64,000 nucleotides of DNA from Peribacillus asahii (GCF_003570725.1 NZ_QWVS01000003.1:1-64000), one strand, 5' to 3'; counted from the stretch's first letter, positions 23,878 through 33,357 are shown. The notes: a model not told the origin generated them from the sequence alone. Made by a program: numbers and translations.

Positions 23878-26490
23878 TTAAGACCAACTCTCCCAGTGTC
23901 CTTCCGGATCAATGGACGCAAGCCGGATCCATCCGTTTTTCACTTTTTGACGAAAATCATGATTGTGATCCATCATCCGTTTCACATAGCCCCTCGGTGC
24001 TTGAATGACTACCAGCAAACGCAGTGGCTCATGATATGCCTCTTCATCCGATTTCATAACAGACTGCCAAGGAAGTCCGGATAATAAGTCACTGGCGTTC
24101 CCCTGCATGACTCCGAGACCTGCTGTCACGGTTTGGGTTGTTTTATTCCCGCTGCCATAATAATGAGGGGCAACAGTAGATGCATAATATTGCAGGTTAA
24201 TCCATTGAGTTACCGTTGCCGGCCCGGAAATAATGTTGGCGAGAATAGCACCGTTTTTATCCTTCTTCCAGTTATAATTGTGGAGGAAAGCTCTTCCTTC
24301 CAGATTACAGTCTTGGGTCAGCTGACGTTCCCCAATGATAAACGCAGCGTTACGTGCCAAGCCCCATTCCGGACGGACCTCACTCCAATCTTCTGAAAGG
24401 CGCTGCGCCTCAGCCTTCGGATTCTTGAGATGCTTTCTGAGATTTGGCAACTGTGGAATCCGCTCGGCATTGGCTTCCTCACTCACCTTTGGTAACTCGG
24501 CTTGAACACGTTTAAATGCTTCCTTCGCTTTAACTGATAGTTCCGGAACATAAAGCCAACGTAATTCATCAAGTGTGGTAATATGCTCAGCGGCTGCAAA
24601 AACGGTATCTTCCGGAATGATAATTCCCTCTGTTTCGAGGATTTTCCTTACGTTTGGAAGATTACACAAGGTTGCCAGCACCCGTGCATTAAATCCGCTC
24701 GATGCTCCTCCGCATGCACCGCAGTCGAGTGCGGAACGATATGGATTGTTTGTGCTGTGACTTCCATGTCCGCAAATAACCACTAATGGTGCAAATTGAT
24801 CGGTGAGTCCTATCGTTTTTAGTGCTTGCCGTACATAGTGTACTTGTTCTTTCAAGGAAAATCCAATTGGCAAATCTGTTTCCGTTTGTTGTGTATAGTC
24901 AAGTGAGAGTTCTGTAGCTGGTTTATGCAGCCATGTTTCGAGCAATTTACTTAATGTCCGGCCTGCACTCCGAGGCATAAAGCTGCGGGCCAACGTTTGC
25001 AGGCTGAGCCAAGGACCGCTAATTTCCGGAAGCACCATGCTGGAAACTAAATTATTTTTCATCGTTTTAAATGTATAACTGATTGAGTTGACTGCCTGAT
25101 TCCGTTGTTCAAAAGATTCAAACTCTGGTGCGAACTCTTTTACTTTGTATTGCGGTTTAAACATGACCGGCAAAGAATTATGCGTGTGGTTACTGCCAAG
25201 CTCGCAAGTTTCAATCGGCAATCCGAAAAAGCCTGCTGTTCCAAAGGTCTCAAAATCTCCTGCTTTTTCAAGCTGACGGCGAAAAGGCTCTGAACGGACA
25301 TCAATACAAAATACAAATTGAGCGAGTGCCGGCTTTACATTTTCTACCGCTGCAACAGGCTGTTGAGATGTAATCATTGTCTTCAATTGGTCTTCATATG
25401 TTTTTTCCCATGCTTCAAGTAAAAGCCGATTGCGCAGAACCTTATCAAAACGATACGCAAGGGTCAAACGTGCCTTTATTTCTGTAGAGGATAACTGTGA
25501 CCAAGCATTGATTGGCAGGTTCCCCCATTCCGCCCAAGCTGCAATTAATGGTTCTGGATTTACTTTCTCATTTCTTTGTTCAGGCAAAGGCAGATAGGAT
25601 TTAACTAAAGCCCATTCCATCGAAATTCTTACAGCTAAATAGTCAAGCAGCAGTGAAGTTTCTTCGGATGATTGCTGTGAGCGCCAAAGCATCATTCCCC
25701 CCCAGCCTGGCAAAGCAAGGAGATGCGCTTCTAAATAGTCTTGAATTTCTGAGAAAGGAATTTCTAGTAGAAGCAAAATCTCCCTTAAAGCAGCTTCTGG
25801 TTCTACCGGCAACTCACTTAGTTGTTTACGTACCTTACGGCTAAGTGCCGAGTCATGCTGGACTAGTTTCCGCCACGCATGATAGAAACCTTCTTCCCGG
25901 TTAGGCATCGACCAGACAGCCTGGGATTTATCCAAAAACAATTTACACCATTTGATAATATGACGGTTTAACTCGTGTGCTGCATTCACCCTTCCCAGTT
26001 GTTCCAAGCGCTGACTATAGGTTTTGACTGAATGTTTTTCTGTCATTTGAGATGTAAAACGGTTCAGCTTTCTTGCCATGCTTTTTAACTCAGATGCCTC
26101 CAAAGTACTTGAACATGGTTGGTTCTGTAAAAGTACAGCCCGGCAAAACTGTCCTGCGACCTCACGCGGCAACTCTAAAGACTGTGAGTTTAACCAATGT
26201 TGCAATCCCTTCTCTAAAAAGTCCTGATGAATCTCCCCTCGGTCCCATGCAGACTGAAATATAGAATCATTGGGGTAGATATCTACATCACAAGTATCCT
26301 TGAGCCAACGTGCCGTTTTTTCAAACGATTTTCCCTCCAAGCCTACCCAAGGGTTGCGTGCTGCAAATGTGTTAATAGGCCCGAGCGGTACAATGACACT
26401 GCTGGCGGATTTCACCAAGTCATTAAGATTAAAATCGAGGGTATCAGGAACACTTTCCCAATGTAATGTTTTTTCTAATGGTATATTCAT
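23878..26490 (-). CDS. dabA: Inorganic carbon transport protein DabA (DUF2309, YbcC)
   Basis: An 870-residue cytoplasmic protein of the DabA/YbcC family that works with the membrane subunit DabB to take up CO2/bicarbonate energetically. It has a carbonic-anhydrase-like zinc site with Cys395 and Asp397 in QFVFCIDVRSEPFRR, His575 in VVICGHGSHSTNNPYRSALD and Cys590 in LDCGACGGASSGFNAR, corresponding to the four ligands of the family. The C-terminal NGWIRLASIDPEGHWESW is also typical. Its ATG overlaps the dabB stop (ATGA) and follows GGAGG, so the two subunits are translated together. Confidence 0.93.
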   Translation of the reverse strand: MNIPLEKTLHWESVPDTLDFNLNDLVKSASSVIVPLGPINTFAARNPWVGLEGKSFEKTARWLKDTCDVDIYPNDSIFQSAWDRGEIHQDFLEKGLQHWLNSQSLELPREVAGQFCRAVLLQNQPCSSTLEASELKSMARKLNRFTSQMTEKHSVKTYSQRLEQLGRVNAAHELNRHIIKWCKLFLDKSQAVWSMPNREEGFYHAWRKLVQHDSALSRKVRKQLSELPVEPEAALREILLLLEIPFSEIQDYLEAHLLALPGWGGMMLWRSQQSSEETSLLLDYLAVRISMEWALVKSYLPLPEQRNEKVNPEPLIAAWAEWGNLPINAWSQLSSTEIKARLTLAYRFDKVLRNRLLLEAWEKTYEDQLKTMITSQQPVAAVENVKPALAQFVFCIDVRSEPFRRQLEKAGDFETFGTAGFFGLPIETCELGSNHTHNSLPVMFKPQYKVKEFAPEFESFEQRNQAVNSISYTFKTMKNNLVSSMVLPEISGPWLSLQTLARSFMPRSAGRTLSKLLETWLHKPATELSLDYTQQTETDLPIGFSLKEQVHYVRQALKTIGLTDQFAPLVVICGHGSHSTNNPYRSALDCGACGGASSGFNARVLATLCNLPNVRKILETEGIIIPEDTVFAAAEHITTLDELRWLYVPELSVKAKEAFKRVQAELPKVSEEANAERIPQLPNLRKHLKNPKAEAQRLSEDWSEVRPEWGLARNAAFIIGERQLTQDCNLEGRAFLHNYNWKKDKNGAILANIISGPATVTQWINLQYYASTVAPHYYGSGNKTTQTVTAGLGVMQGNASDLLSGLPWQSVMKSDEEAYHEPLRLLVVIQAPRGYVKRMMDHNHDFRQKVKNGWIRLASIDPEGHWESWS

Positions 26491-28010
26491 CGTAAATGAC
26501 CTCCTCTAAAGAATGATTGTGTCAAATGCTCAGGGTGACTTTCGACCAAATCATTTTCAGGCTCACCTAATCGTACAAGCCAAAGATAAATGAGAGTATA
26601 AGCACTTGATGAACGATGACGAGCCAGCCATACACCTGCAGCACTTCCGGCTAATAAGATAATCAGCAGCAGAACGGCTGCTGGTGCCGGTGTTTGAATT
26701 CCTTGCGGGATTGTATCTTGTAACACACTATAAAACGCATCATGTACCAAACTGTATACAGCGGCCGCTCCTGCAAGCAAAGAAAATCCTGCTATGCGCC
26801 CGATACGTCCGGATCCAAAAGCCACGAGCTGGGCCCAGGCAAATGAAACTGACCATCCTAAAGTAAGAGCGCTTATCAATTGATACCCCTCTCCAGGAGA
26901 AGACATCCAAAGACCAATTGCCACCAGGAGGCCTAAAATCCCGCCAGTAATTGTCCATAATAATGGCGTTGACTGGTTCGCCCTGGAGTTTGGCTCCTCG
27001 TGGTGATGAAGCACAGAGCCAGCCTGTAAGAAAAGGGTTGATTTGAATAGACCATGTAAGACAGCGTGGATAATGGCTGCCAAATAAGCACCTAATGCAC
27101 ATTGGATTAACATGAAGCCCATCTGCGCAATCGTAGACCCGACCAGCTGCCGTTTATAATCAACGTGAACCAACATAATTCCCGTCCCTATCATGACTGA
27201 AACACTGGACAATAGAAGTAAAACAATTTGGGCTATATCTCCGCTAAAAAGCGGTGAAAATCGAGTCAAGATAATTCCTCCTGCGTTCACTAATCCCGCA
27301 TGCATGACAGCGGAAACAGGCGTTGGAGCCACTACTGAATCTAACAGCCAACGTTGGAAAGGCCATTGTGCTGCCGGAATAACAACAGCCAAGATTAGCA
27401 GCAGGTTAATACACGTCCTTTCCCATAAATCAAGCTGTGCAAGACCGGTTTCGGTAAGGACGAGCGACAGCTGCCAATGCCCCGTAGCTTGGGTAATCCA
27501 AATGACAGCTCCCAACAGGATCAGCCAGCCTAATGCAAACAGACGGCCGGATTGCTTAGCAGCGTTTCTAGCAACACTCCACTCTTTTTTTAAGCTTATA
27601 AGCAAAGTCAGTCCTAGGAGTGTAACCCCCCAGCAAACCAGCAGCAGACGAAGATCATTACTTAGCCAGACAGCGGAATCAGCAGTAGTAGTAATCGTCA
27701 GCAGAGCAAAATATTTTCGATAAGAACGATCACCGAGTAAGTAACGAACAGAATAGCGCTGCACGATAAAACCGATGGTAAGGACAAACAAAGCTAGCAG
27801 CCATGATAAGGAATCAAGCCGCCAAGGGCCATAAATCATGGTCTCATGGTTCGTAACAAGAGCCATTAGAGCAGCAATTGGGGGCAGCAATGTAACACCG
27901 ACGTGAAGCCGGACAAAAGACAGCGGAACCCTTGGGTGTAACAGGAATAGCCCGCTAAGCACCGATATGGCAAGCAACCCAAAAAATATTTCAGGAAGAG
28001 AACTTAACAT
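26487..28010 (-). CDS. dabB: Inorganic carbon transport membrane protein DabB (NuoL-like)
   Basis: A 507-residue polytopic membrane protein of the proton-conducting NADH dehydrogenase subunit 5 family. The family core is visible in VVAPTPVSAVMHAGLVNAGG, and in AAIIHAVLHGLFKSTLFLQA with SVLHHHEE. As the partner of DabA it is thought to couple ion flow to inorganic carbon uptake. No other complex I genes are nearby, which separates it from NuoL. The open frame begins five codons earlier, but GGGGGG seven bases before the internal ATG sets MLSSLPEIFF as start. A 25-codon upstream frame overlaps this start. Confidence 0.92.
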   Translation of the reverse strand: MLSSLPEIFFGLLAISVLSGLFLLHPRVPLSFVRLHVGVTLLPPIAALMALVTNHETMIYGPWRLDSLSWLLALFVLTIGFIVQRYSVRYLLGDRSYRKYFALLTITTTADSAVWLSNDLRLLLVCWGVTLLGLTLLISLKKEWSVARNAAKQSGRLFALGWLILLGAVIWITQATGHWQLSLVLTETGLAQLDLWERTCINLLLILAVVIPAAQWPFQRWLLDSVVAPTPVSAVMHAGLVNAGGIILTRFSPLFSGDIAQIVLLLLSSVSVMIGTGIMLVHVDYKRQLVGSTIAQMGFMLIQCALGAYLAAIIHAVLHGLFKSTLFLQAGSVLHHHEEPNSRANQSTPLLWTITGGILGLLVAIGLWMSSPGEGYQLISALTLGWSVSFAWAQLVAFGSGRIGRIAGFSLLAGAAAVYSLVHDAFYSVLQDTIPQGIQTPAPAAVLLLIILLAGSAAGVWLARHRSSSAYTLIYLWLVRLGEPENDLVESHPEHLTQSFFRGGHLR

Positions 28011-28081
28011 TTTACTTCCCCCCATCGATGTATAGAAGAAACTATCATTCTGAAAATATGACTGTGACCGATTCCTTTCAT
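28004..28081 (-). CDS. Possible 25-residue upstream frame coupled to dabB
   Basis: On the minus strand AAAGGA followed about ten bases later by ATG opens a frame encoding MKGIGHSHIFRMIVSSIHRW and five more residues. Its stop (TGT TAA) overlaps the dabB start (ATG TTA), so ribosomes finishing it would be placed on dabB. It lies downstream of the leader terminator. The peptide is not recognised; the case rests on the ribosome binding site and the overlap only. Confidence 0.35.
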   Translation of the reverse strand: MKGIGHSHIFRMIVSSIHRWGEVKC

Positions 28082-28105
28082 TACGCTACATTCCTTTCTG
28101 TTTAT

Positions 28106-28180
28106 CTTTAAAAACAAAAAAACCGACAATTTTTTAAGCATAATGGTTAAATCCATTAAGCTTTGAAAATTGTCGGTTTA
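28106..28180 (-). terminator. Strong terminator in the dab operon leader
   Basis: A 14-bp perfect stem AAACCGACAATTTT/AAAATTGTCGGTTT (28121-28134 with 28167-28180) with an inner AAGC..GCTT and AATGG/CCATT stem is followed on the minus strand by TTTTTTTGTTTTT. It lies between two good promoters and dabB, so it is a likely attenuator or the end of a small RNA. Confidence 0.75.
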
Positions 28181-28275
28181 CTTTTAACGGGCCCATCCAG
28201 GCCTTTTAATAGTCTACCTAATTATGTGATTTTCTTTCTTCCACTAAGGAAGTACAATTACAGTTATTCTCTTTT

Positions 28276-28304
28276 GTTATAGATTTACTTTTTCATATAG
28301 TCAA
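28276..28304 (-). promoter_or_regulatory. Predicted sigma-A promoter P2 of the dab leader
   Basis: TTGACT (28299-28304), 17-base spacer, TATAAC (28276-28281) on the minus strand, giving a start about 90 bases before the leader terminator. Confidence 0.6.
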
Positions 28305-28379
28305 TAGAAGTTATTAACCTCATGCTAAAGTAATCTATTTATTTAGAGAAATCAATTAAATAATTAATTTATGGTATAT

Positions 28380-28408
28380 ATACTACTATTTATTAAACAT
28401 TCTGTCAA
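28380..28408 (-). promoter_or_regulatory. Predicted sigma-A promoter P1 of the dab leader
   Basis: Consensus TTGACA (28403-28408), 17-base spacer, TAGTAT (28380-28385) on the minus strand. Confidence 0.6.
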
Positions 28409-28510
28409 GTTAGAATTTAGTCCAAACTTACTTAGTGTGAATTTCAAGGAACGAGAACCTCATTTCTATTCAATCCTAGAACTGCGACTCCCTTTTAATT
28501 CAAATTAAAT

Positions 28511-28693
28511 TTACTTATATGATTTTCGGAAAATGCCCTTTGTAAGTTTTTGCAGTATATAATTAAAAGTGAATATTGCAAACCACAATGTAATCATCGC
28601 TACTATGACACGAATGATAAATATAAGAAATCCATTCTGAAAATGCTCGATTAAGAATGAACTGCCGTAATAGTTACATAAATTCTTCCGAGT
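28511..28693 (-). other. Open frame for a small membrane peptide, unclear status
   Basis: A 60-codon stop-to-stop frame includes a strong hydrophobic stretch, NGFLIFIIRVIVAMITLWFA, and a basic end KGIFRKSYK. It has no ATG or ribosome binding site at its beginning; an internal ATG would give only the second half. It sits between the rlmCD terminator and the dab promoters. It may be a remnant or chance. Confidence 0.25.
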
Positions 28694-28696
28694 CTA

Positions 28697-28736
28697 CAAA
28701 AAGAAGAAAGGCAGCCCCTTCAAGGTTCTGCCTTTC
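28697..28736 (-). terminator. Terminator of rlmCD
   Basis: GAAAGGCAG/CTGCCTTTC stem with a 13-nt loop followed by a T-rich run on the minus strand. Confidence 0.75.
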
Positions 28737-28817
28737 TCACGCTTTTTTACGAAATCTTTTTTCTTCCTCGAAGTCAAAACTGGAAATGTTTATTGTCCGT
28801 TGGGAAGAAAATTTTAG

Positions 28818-30194
28818 TTAGTCACGTTTTAAAACTATCTGTGCAACAACTTCCACATGCGCCGTTTGCGGAAACATATCCACAGGCTGCATATATTCCA
28901 CTTTATACAGCTTGCTTAATTCATGTATGTCCTTCGCTAAAGTTGATGGATTACAGGATACATAGACAATTTTCTTCGGTTTGACTTTTAAAATCGTGTT
29001 TAGTAAGTTTTGATCACAGCCTGTTCTCGGCGGGTCGACGACTAAAACATCTGGCTTCCAACCTTCTTTAATCCAACGCGGCATCACATTTTCCGCTTTG
29101 CCGACTTCATAACGAACGTTGTTTCGGTTATGACGTTTCGCATTTTTCTTAGCATCATCGATCGATTCTTTGATGACATCCATGCCGCGTACTTCTTTTG
29201 CTTCTTTAGATAGCCACAGTCCAATTGTTCCAACTCCACAATACGCATCAACCACTTTTTCTTCGCCTGTCAGTGCTGCTGCTTTTTTGACTTCATCATA
29301 GAGCTTCACAGTTTGAATTGGGTTCAGTTGGAAGAACGTACGTGCTGATAGTTCATAGGATAAATCACCAAGTATTTCATTGATGACCTTTTCACCAGCT
29401 AAGTGGATTGTTTTGTCTCCAAAAATAAGCGATGTTTTCTTATTGTTAATGTTTTGAACAATGGATTTCACTTCAGGAAGTTGATCACGAATTTGTTTAA
29501 TCAGCTTGTCTTTTTGCGGAATATCTTCTGTTCCTGTTACAAGGACAACTTGGACCTCTCCTGTTTCAAAACCTACGCGAGTAATGACCGTTCTAATGAC
29601 CCCTTTATTCTTTCGTTCATTATAAATAGGAATGTTTAGGTTTTTTAAAATCTTCTTAACAGTACGCGTTACTTTATTTGTCGCTGAATGCTGCACGAGA
29701 CAATTTGGAATATCGATTAAAGAATGTGAGTTTACTCCATACAAGCCAGCAATGAGCTTGCCTTCTTTTAACCCAACTTGATATTGGCTTTTGTTGCGAT
29801 AGTTCCACGGGTCTTCCATGCCAATTGTCTCTTTAATATTTAAAGCAGAAATTGAATTTTTCGTATATCGTTCCATCGCCTGAACGACGATGTCACGTTT
29901 TTCAACAAGCTGTTGACTATAGCTTAAATGTTGCAGCTGGCAGCCGCCGCACTCCGCATAAATCGGACATGGTGCTTGAATGCGATGCGGGGATGATTTA
30001 CGAATCGTTTTAATTTTTGCTTCAGAAAATTTAGGTTGAACTTTCGTTGCAACAGCAACTATTTCTTCTCCTGGTAACGCACCTGGAACGAAGACGACTT
30101 TCTTTTTAAAATAACCGACTCCTTCTCCATTAATGCCGAGTCGTTTGATTGTTAAGGGAAACGTTTGATTCACTTCTAATTGATCGTTTGTCAT
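28818..30194 (-). CDS. rlmCD: 23S rRNA (uracil-C5)-methyltransferase RlmCD/RlmD
   Basis: A 458-residue SAM-dependent methyltransferase that makes m5U in 23S rRNA (U747/U1939, E. coli numbering). It has an N-terminal TRAM RNA-binding domain (about residues 8-65, [20 protein letters not shown]), iron-sulfur cysteines in [15 protein letters not shown], the SAM motif [15 protein letters not shown], the D-P-P-R-x-G motif [10 protein letters not shown] and the catalytic nucleophile Cys in [14 protein letters not shown]. It resembles B. subtilis YefA, where one enzyme modifies both sites; whether this one does both cannot be seen from sequence. It stands alone with its own terminator. Confidence 0.9.
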   Translation of the reverse strand: MTNDQLEVNQTFPLTIKRLGINGEGVGYFKKKVVFVPGALPGEEIVAVATKVQPKFSEAKIKTIRKSSPHRIQAPCPIYAECGGCQLQHLSYSQQLVEKRDIVVQAMERYTKNSISALNIKETIGMEDPWNYRNKSQYQVGLKEGKLIAGLYGVNSHSLIDIPNCLVQHSATNKVTRTVKKILKNLNIPIYNERKNKGVIRTVITRVGFETGEVQVVLVTGTEDIPQKDKLIKQIRDQLPEVKSIVQNINNKKTSLIFGDKTIHLAGEKVINEILGDLSYELSARTFFQLNPIQTVKLYDEVKKAAALTGEEKVVDAYCGVGTIGLWLSKEAKEVRGMDVIKESIDDAKKNAKRHNRNNVRYEVGKAENVMPRWIKEGWKPDVLVVDPPRTGCDQNLLNTILKVKPKKIVYVSCNPSTLAKDIHELSKLYKVEYMQPVDMFPQTAHVEVVAQIVLKRD

Positions 30195-30284
30195 GTCTTT
30201 TCACTCCGTTTTTCCATGCTTCAAAAGCATATACGTCTCTTTGACAGTTTGCAACGTATTATATCATGTTTTTATCAAGAATAG

Positions 30285-30310
30285 AAAAACAGAGCCCAAA
30301 ATGAGGGCCC
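30285..30310 (-). terminator. Terminator of pdaA
   Basis: GGGCCC/GGGCTC-type stem with a 7-nt loop followed by TGTTTTT on the minus strand, ten bases after the stop codon. Confidence 0.7.
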
Positions 30311-30320
30311 CACTTTATTA

Positions 30321-31106
30321 TTAATACAACATCCGATTCGGCAATTGCTGTTCAATCATTAAATCATCCAAACTTTTGAATACATATCCTTGTTTTTTCA
30401 AATCCGTTAAAATAGAATCAAGTGCATCAGCATTGTCTTTTGAAACTGTATGGATAAGCAAGATAGCTCCTGGATGAATTTGTTTCATTACTTCACCGTG
30501 AGCATAGGCCGCTCCTTTTTGTTCATCAACGACCCAATCTTTATAAGCAAGCGACCAAAATATGTGGTAATAGCCTTCTTCTTTAGCTACTTTCATCGTT
30601 CTTTCGTTAAACACTCCACGCGGTGGACGCAAATAATTCATTGTTTGCTGACCTGTTAACTCTGCTGTTTTTTCTTTTACTTGACGCAACTCGGAGCGAA
30701 TCTGTTCATCCGTCATAACTGTCATATCTGGATGTGTCCATGAATGGTTTCCTACAATATGCCCTTCCTTTACCATTCTTTTCACAAGTTCGGGTGCTGT
30801 TTTTAAATAATGGCCCGTTACGAAAAAGGTAGCTGGTACATTTTGTTTTTTAAGTACATCTAAAATTTGGCCTGTGTAGCCGTTTTCATAGCCATTATCA
30901 AACGTTAAATAAATCTCTTTTTTCGAGGTATCTCCTAAATAAACCGCTTCATATTTCGGAAGCATTTTATCGAATTTCTGGCCTGCTTCAGCTGGTTTTC
31001 CATTACTTCCTTTCTTCATTCCCCAATTATATGATTCGGCAAAAGCCGGAGTTGCTAATGCCCATAATACACTCCAAATCGTCAATAAACAGATTAATTT
31101 CTTCAT
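30321..31106 (-). CDS. pdaA: Polysaccharide deacetylase PdaA (muramic delta-lactam synthesis)
   Basis: A 261-residue NodB-fold deacetylase with a signal peptide ending at ATPAFA (residue 23). The mature protein starts with YNWGMKKGSNGKPAEAG, characteristic of PdaA. Metal and catalytic residues appear as EIYLTFDNGYENGYT (D-N in place of the usual D-D, as in PdaA), HIVGNHSWTHPDM (H-x-x-x-H), LRPPRGVFNE and the late LLIHTVSKDNADAL. It removes acetyl from N-acetylmuramic acid in spore cortex peptidoglycan, a step needed for germination. Order with yfkAB/yfkD/yfkE nearby matches the B. subtilis yfjS region. Start: ATG with GGGGGA upstream. Confidence 0.9.
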   Translation of the reverse strand: MKKLICLLTIWSVLWALATPAFAESYNWGMKKGSNGKPAEAGQKFDKMLPKYEAVYLGDTSKKEIYLTFDNGYENGYTGQILDVLKKQNVPATFFVTGHYLKTAPELVKRMVKEGHIVGNHSWTHPDMTVMTDEQIRSELRQVKEKTAELTGQQTMNYLRPPRGVFNERTMKVAKEEGYYHIFWSLAYKDWVVDEQKGAAYAHGEVMKQIHPGAILLIHTVSKDNADALDSILTDLKKQGYVFKSLDDLMIEQQLPNRMLY

Positions 31107-31194
31107 CTTTATTTAATCCCCCAACATACTTTTCTCTTAGTGTTTGGCGTAAAAACATTTATATGTAAGGAGAAGGAATTGGCATGATTCCAAT

Positions 31195-31228
31195 AAAAAA
31201 CCACCCTTCCAATAGAAAAGAAGGATGG
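31195..31228 (-). terminator. Terminator of the small membrane protein gene at 31246
   Basis: CCACCCTTC/GAAGGATGG stem with one wobble, followed by TTTTTT on the minus strand. Confidence 0.75.
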
Positions 31229-31245
31229 CCCCAATCTATATTGAT

Positions 31246-31431
31246 TTATCGTTTAAACAATGATTCTAATGCTTTCCAAACAATAATGACAGCGAAAAGC
31301 AAGACAACAACAATGCCAATCACAGCCAAAATAGGTTCAAGTCCAGCAAAAATTGTGCCAGCGACAGGAAGAAGGATAAAAGCAAAACCGGCTAATAGAG
31401 CAAGGAAGTATAACCAATAATTATTTTGCAT
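31246..31431 (-). CDS. Small membrane protein, two predicted helices, unknown
   Basis: A 61-residue protein with two hydrophobic segments, WLYFLALLAGFAFILLPVAG and a second around LAVIGIVVVLLFAVIIV, and a short basic C-terminus ESLFKR. The ribosome binding site AGGAGG seven bases upstream and the own terminator make it a real gene. It is divergent from the small gene at 31544. I recognise no characterised homologue; the topology suggests both ends face the same side. Confidence 0.75.
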   Translation of the reverse strand: MQNNYWLYFLALLAGFAFILLPVAGTIFAGLEPILAVIGIVVVLLFAVIIVWKALESLFKR

Positions 31432-31543
31432 TCCATTCCCTCCTTTCTGCTACTATTATATGCTCATCATTTTCAAATATTTGGACATTTCGGAAATAAT
31501 TTTTTCTCTTGAGCATATATTTCTGCTAAAAGGAGGCGCTTTC

Positions 31544-31690
31544 ATGGCTGAATGGTGGATCATTTCGATGGGGTTTATTTTTTGTCTCGGCTTAGTAGGC
31601 GGCGGCTTTGTCTATATCCTCAAAAAATCATTGAATTCGAAAGATGCCACAACCATTGATCCTTTGCCAAGTGAAGAAAATGAAAGCTAA
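31544..31690 (+). CDS. Small single-helix membrane protein, unknown
   Basis: A 48-residue protein: the N-terminal helix WWIISMGFIFCLGLVGGGFV is followed by KKSLNSKDATTIDPLPSEEN, a hydrophilic tail. The frame is open 28 codons further up, but AGGAGG eight bases ahead of this ATG decides the start. It is divergent from the gene at 31431. Function unknown. Confidence 0.7.
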   Translation: MAEWWIISMGFIFCLGLVGGGFVYILKKSLNSKDATTIDPLPSEENES

Positions 31691-31726
31691 GAAAAGCGCA
31701 AGGTCTCTGGAGCTAGATACCAAGAC
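31691..31726. repeat. Dispersed GCGC...GGAGCTAGA-type repeat, copy 1
   Basis: AAAAGCGCAAGG, then CTGGAGCTAGATACCAAGAC. A shorter related copy lies at 36168-36193. Short intergenic elements of this kind (AAGCGC, then TGGAGCTAGACA) recur between genes in Bacillus genomes; function is not known. Confidence 0.5.
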
Positions 31727-31760
31727 ATATCTGAAATCCCCCCCCTTCAATCATCTTATA

Positions 31761-31795
31761 AAAAACGGGTGCTCTCTCTATTGGAGAGGCACCCG
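31761..31795 (-). terminator. Terminator of the fumarase gene
   Basis: CGGGTGC-TCTCTC pairs with GGAGAG-GCACCCG, followed by TTTTTTATAAG on the minus strand, just after the stop codon. Confidence 0.85.
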
Positions 31796-31803
31796 CTTCT
31801 TTC

Positions 31804-33357
31804 TTATTTAAATACTGTTTCTTTAAACTTAGCTAATTTTTCTAATGATGTTTGTTGAACGTCTTTGTGTAGGCTGTTCCCGTGAGAGTCCATTGTAACA
31901 ACCGCCGTGAAACCTTCAACGCTTAAGTGCCACATTGCTTCAGGGATACCGAACTCTGTAAAGTTCACACCGTCAACAGATTTGATACAATCTGCATAGT
32001 ATTGAGCCGCTCCACCGATTGCGTTTAAGTAAACGCCGCCGTGCTCTTCAAGCGCTGCCAATGTTTTTGGTCCCATTCCACCTTTACCGATAACAGCACG
32101 GATTCCGAATCTCTTCATGATATCCCCTTGGTATGGTTCTTCACGAATACTTGTTGTTGGACCAGCTGCTTTTACATGCCATTTACCTTCGTCATCTTTC
32201 AACATAACTGGACCACAGTGATAAATAATTTGACCATCTAAATCGATTGGTGAATCATTTTCAGATAAATGCTTGTGGATTGCATCACGGCCTGTGTACA
32301 TTCTACCGTTAATACGAACAACGTCACCGACTTTAAGTTCACGGATTTGCTCTTCTGTAATTGGTGCTTCTAGAACAACCTCACGAGGTCCTTCTACAGC
32401 TGCTGCTGTTTCTTGCTCTGCTTGCTTATCTTCAAGTGCGAAGTCGATTTTTTCGCCTTCTTGATATAGCCATTCGTTAATTTCACCTGTTTCAGGGTTT
32501 ACTTTCACACCTAAGCGACGGAATGCCCAACAGTTGTACGCAACAGAAACGAAGAAACTAGCTGGAAGACGGTGCATAACACCAATTTTACAACCTAATA
32601 ATGTTGTTTCACCGCCAAAGCCCATTGTTCCGATTCCTAATTCATTTGCATGCTCCATTACGTATTCTTCTAATTTACGAAGATCTTCGTTTGGATTTAC
32701 ATCATCATTGCTGCGGAAAAGTTGCGCTTTTGCTAAATCGTATCCTGAAGAGCGATCTCCACCAATTCCAACGCCGATGAATCCAGCACTACATCCTTGT
32801 CCTTGTGCTTGATATACAGAGTGCATGATACATTTACGAATACCATCTAGGTCACGACCTGCTTTGCCAAGCCCTTCAAGCTCACATGGAAGGCTGTATT
32901 GAATATTTTTATTTTCACAACCGCCGCCTTTAAGAATTAGACGCGCATCGATATAATCTTTATCCCATTGTTCAAATTTGATAACTGGAAGACCTTCTCC
33001 TAAGTTATCACCGCTATTTTCCCCTGTTAAAGAATCAACTGCATTCGGACGAAGCTTTCCTGCTTTTGTAGCAAGAACTAACGCATTGCGAACTGCTTCT
33101 GCAATTTCAAGTTGATTTACGCCAACTGGTGTTTTAATTTTGAATGTTGGTAGTCCTGTATCTTGACAGATTGGAGATACATTATCATCCGCCATTGTAA
33201 TATTATTTGTAATTGTTGCCAAACTCATTGCTGAACGTGTACCGGCATTTTCGCGTGCTTTTGCATCTTTAATTGCACGACGCACGTCTTTTGGTAAATT
33301 TGTAGATGTTTCTACAATTAGACTGTACATACTTTCTTGAAATTTAAACATATCCAT
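31804..33357 (-). CDS. Class I (iron-sulfur) fumarate hydratase
   Basis: A 517-residue single-chain class I fumarase: N-terminal alpha domain with SPICQDTGLPTFKIKTPVG, LKGGGCENKNIQYSLPCELE and QGQGCSAGFIGVGIGGDRSS, which provide the three cysteines of the [4Fe-4S] cluster, and a C-terminal beta domain with IIYHCGPVM, RAVIGKGGMG and GVYLNAIGGAAQYYADCI. It hydrates fumarate to malate in the TCA cycle. B. subtilis itself relies on the class II enzyme, so this oxygen-sensitive type is a difference. A length of about 517 agrees with FumA/FumB-like enzymes. It is monocistronic with its own terminator. Confidence 0.9.
   Translation of the reverse strand: MDMFKFQESMYSLIVETSTNLPKDVRRAIKDAKARENAGTRSAMSLATITNNITMADDNVSPICQDTGLPTFKIKTPVGVNQLEIAEAVRNALVLATKAGKLRPNAVDSLTGENSGDNLGEGLPVIKFEQWDKDYIDARLILKGGGCENKNIQYSLPCELEGLGKAGRDLDGIRKCIMHSVYQAQGQGCSAGFIGVGIGGDRSSGYDLAKAQLFRSNDDVNPNEDLRKLEEYVMEHANELGIGTMGFGGETTLLGCKIGVMHRLPASFFVSVAYNCWAFRRLGVKVNPETGEINEWLYQEGEKIDFALEDKQAEQETAAAVEGPREVVLEAPITEEQIRELKVGDVVRINGRMYTGRDAIHKHLSENDSPIDLDGQIIYHCGPVMLKDDEGKWHVKAAGPTTSIREEPYQGDIMKRFGIRAVIGKGGMGPKTLAALEEHGGVYLNAIGGAAQYYADCIKSVDGVNFTEFGIPEAMWHLSVEGFTAVVTMDSHGNSLHKDVQQTSLEKLAKFKETVFK

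Noticed and set aside
26740-27102. 120-codon minus-strand frame inside dabB
   Set aside because: A different frame of the same strand as dabB; dabB is supported by family motifs and start signals, this one is not.
27193-27723. 176-codon open frame on the plus strand
   Set aside because: It lies fully antisense within dabB, has no ribosome binding site and encodes a Ser/Arg/Pro-rich sequence with no family resemblance. It is a shadow of the membrane protein codons.
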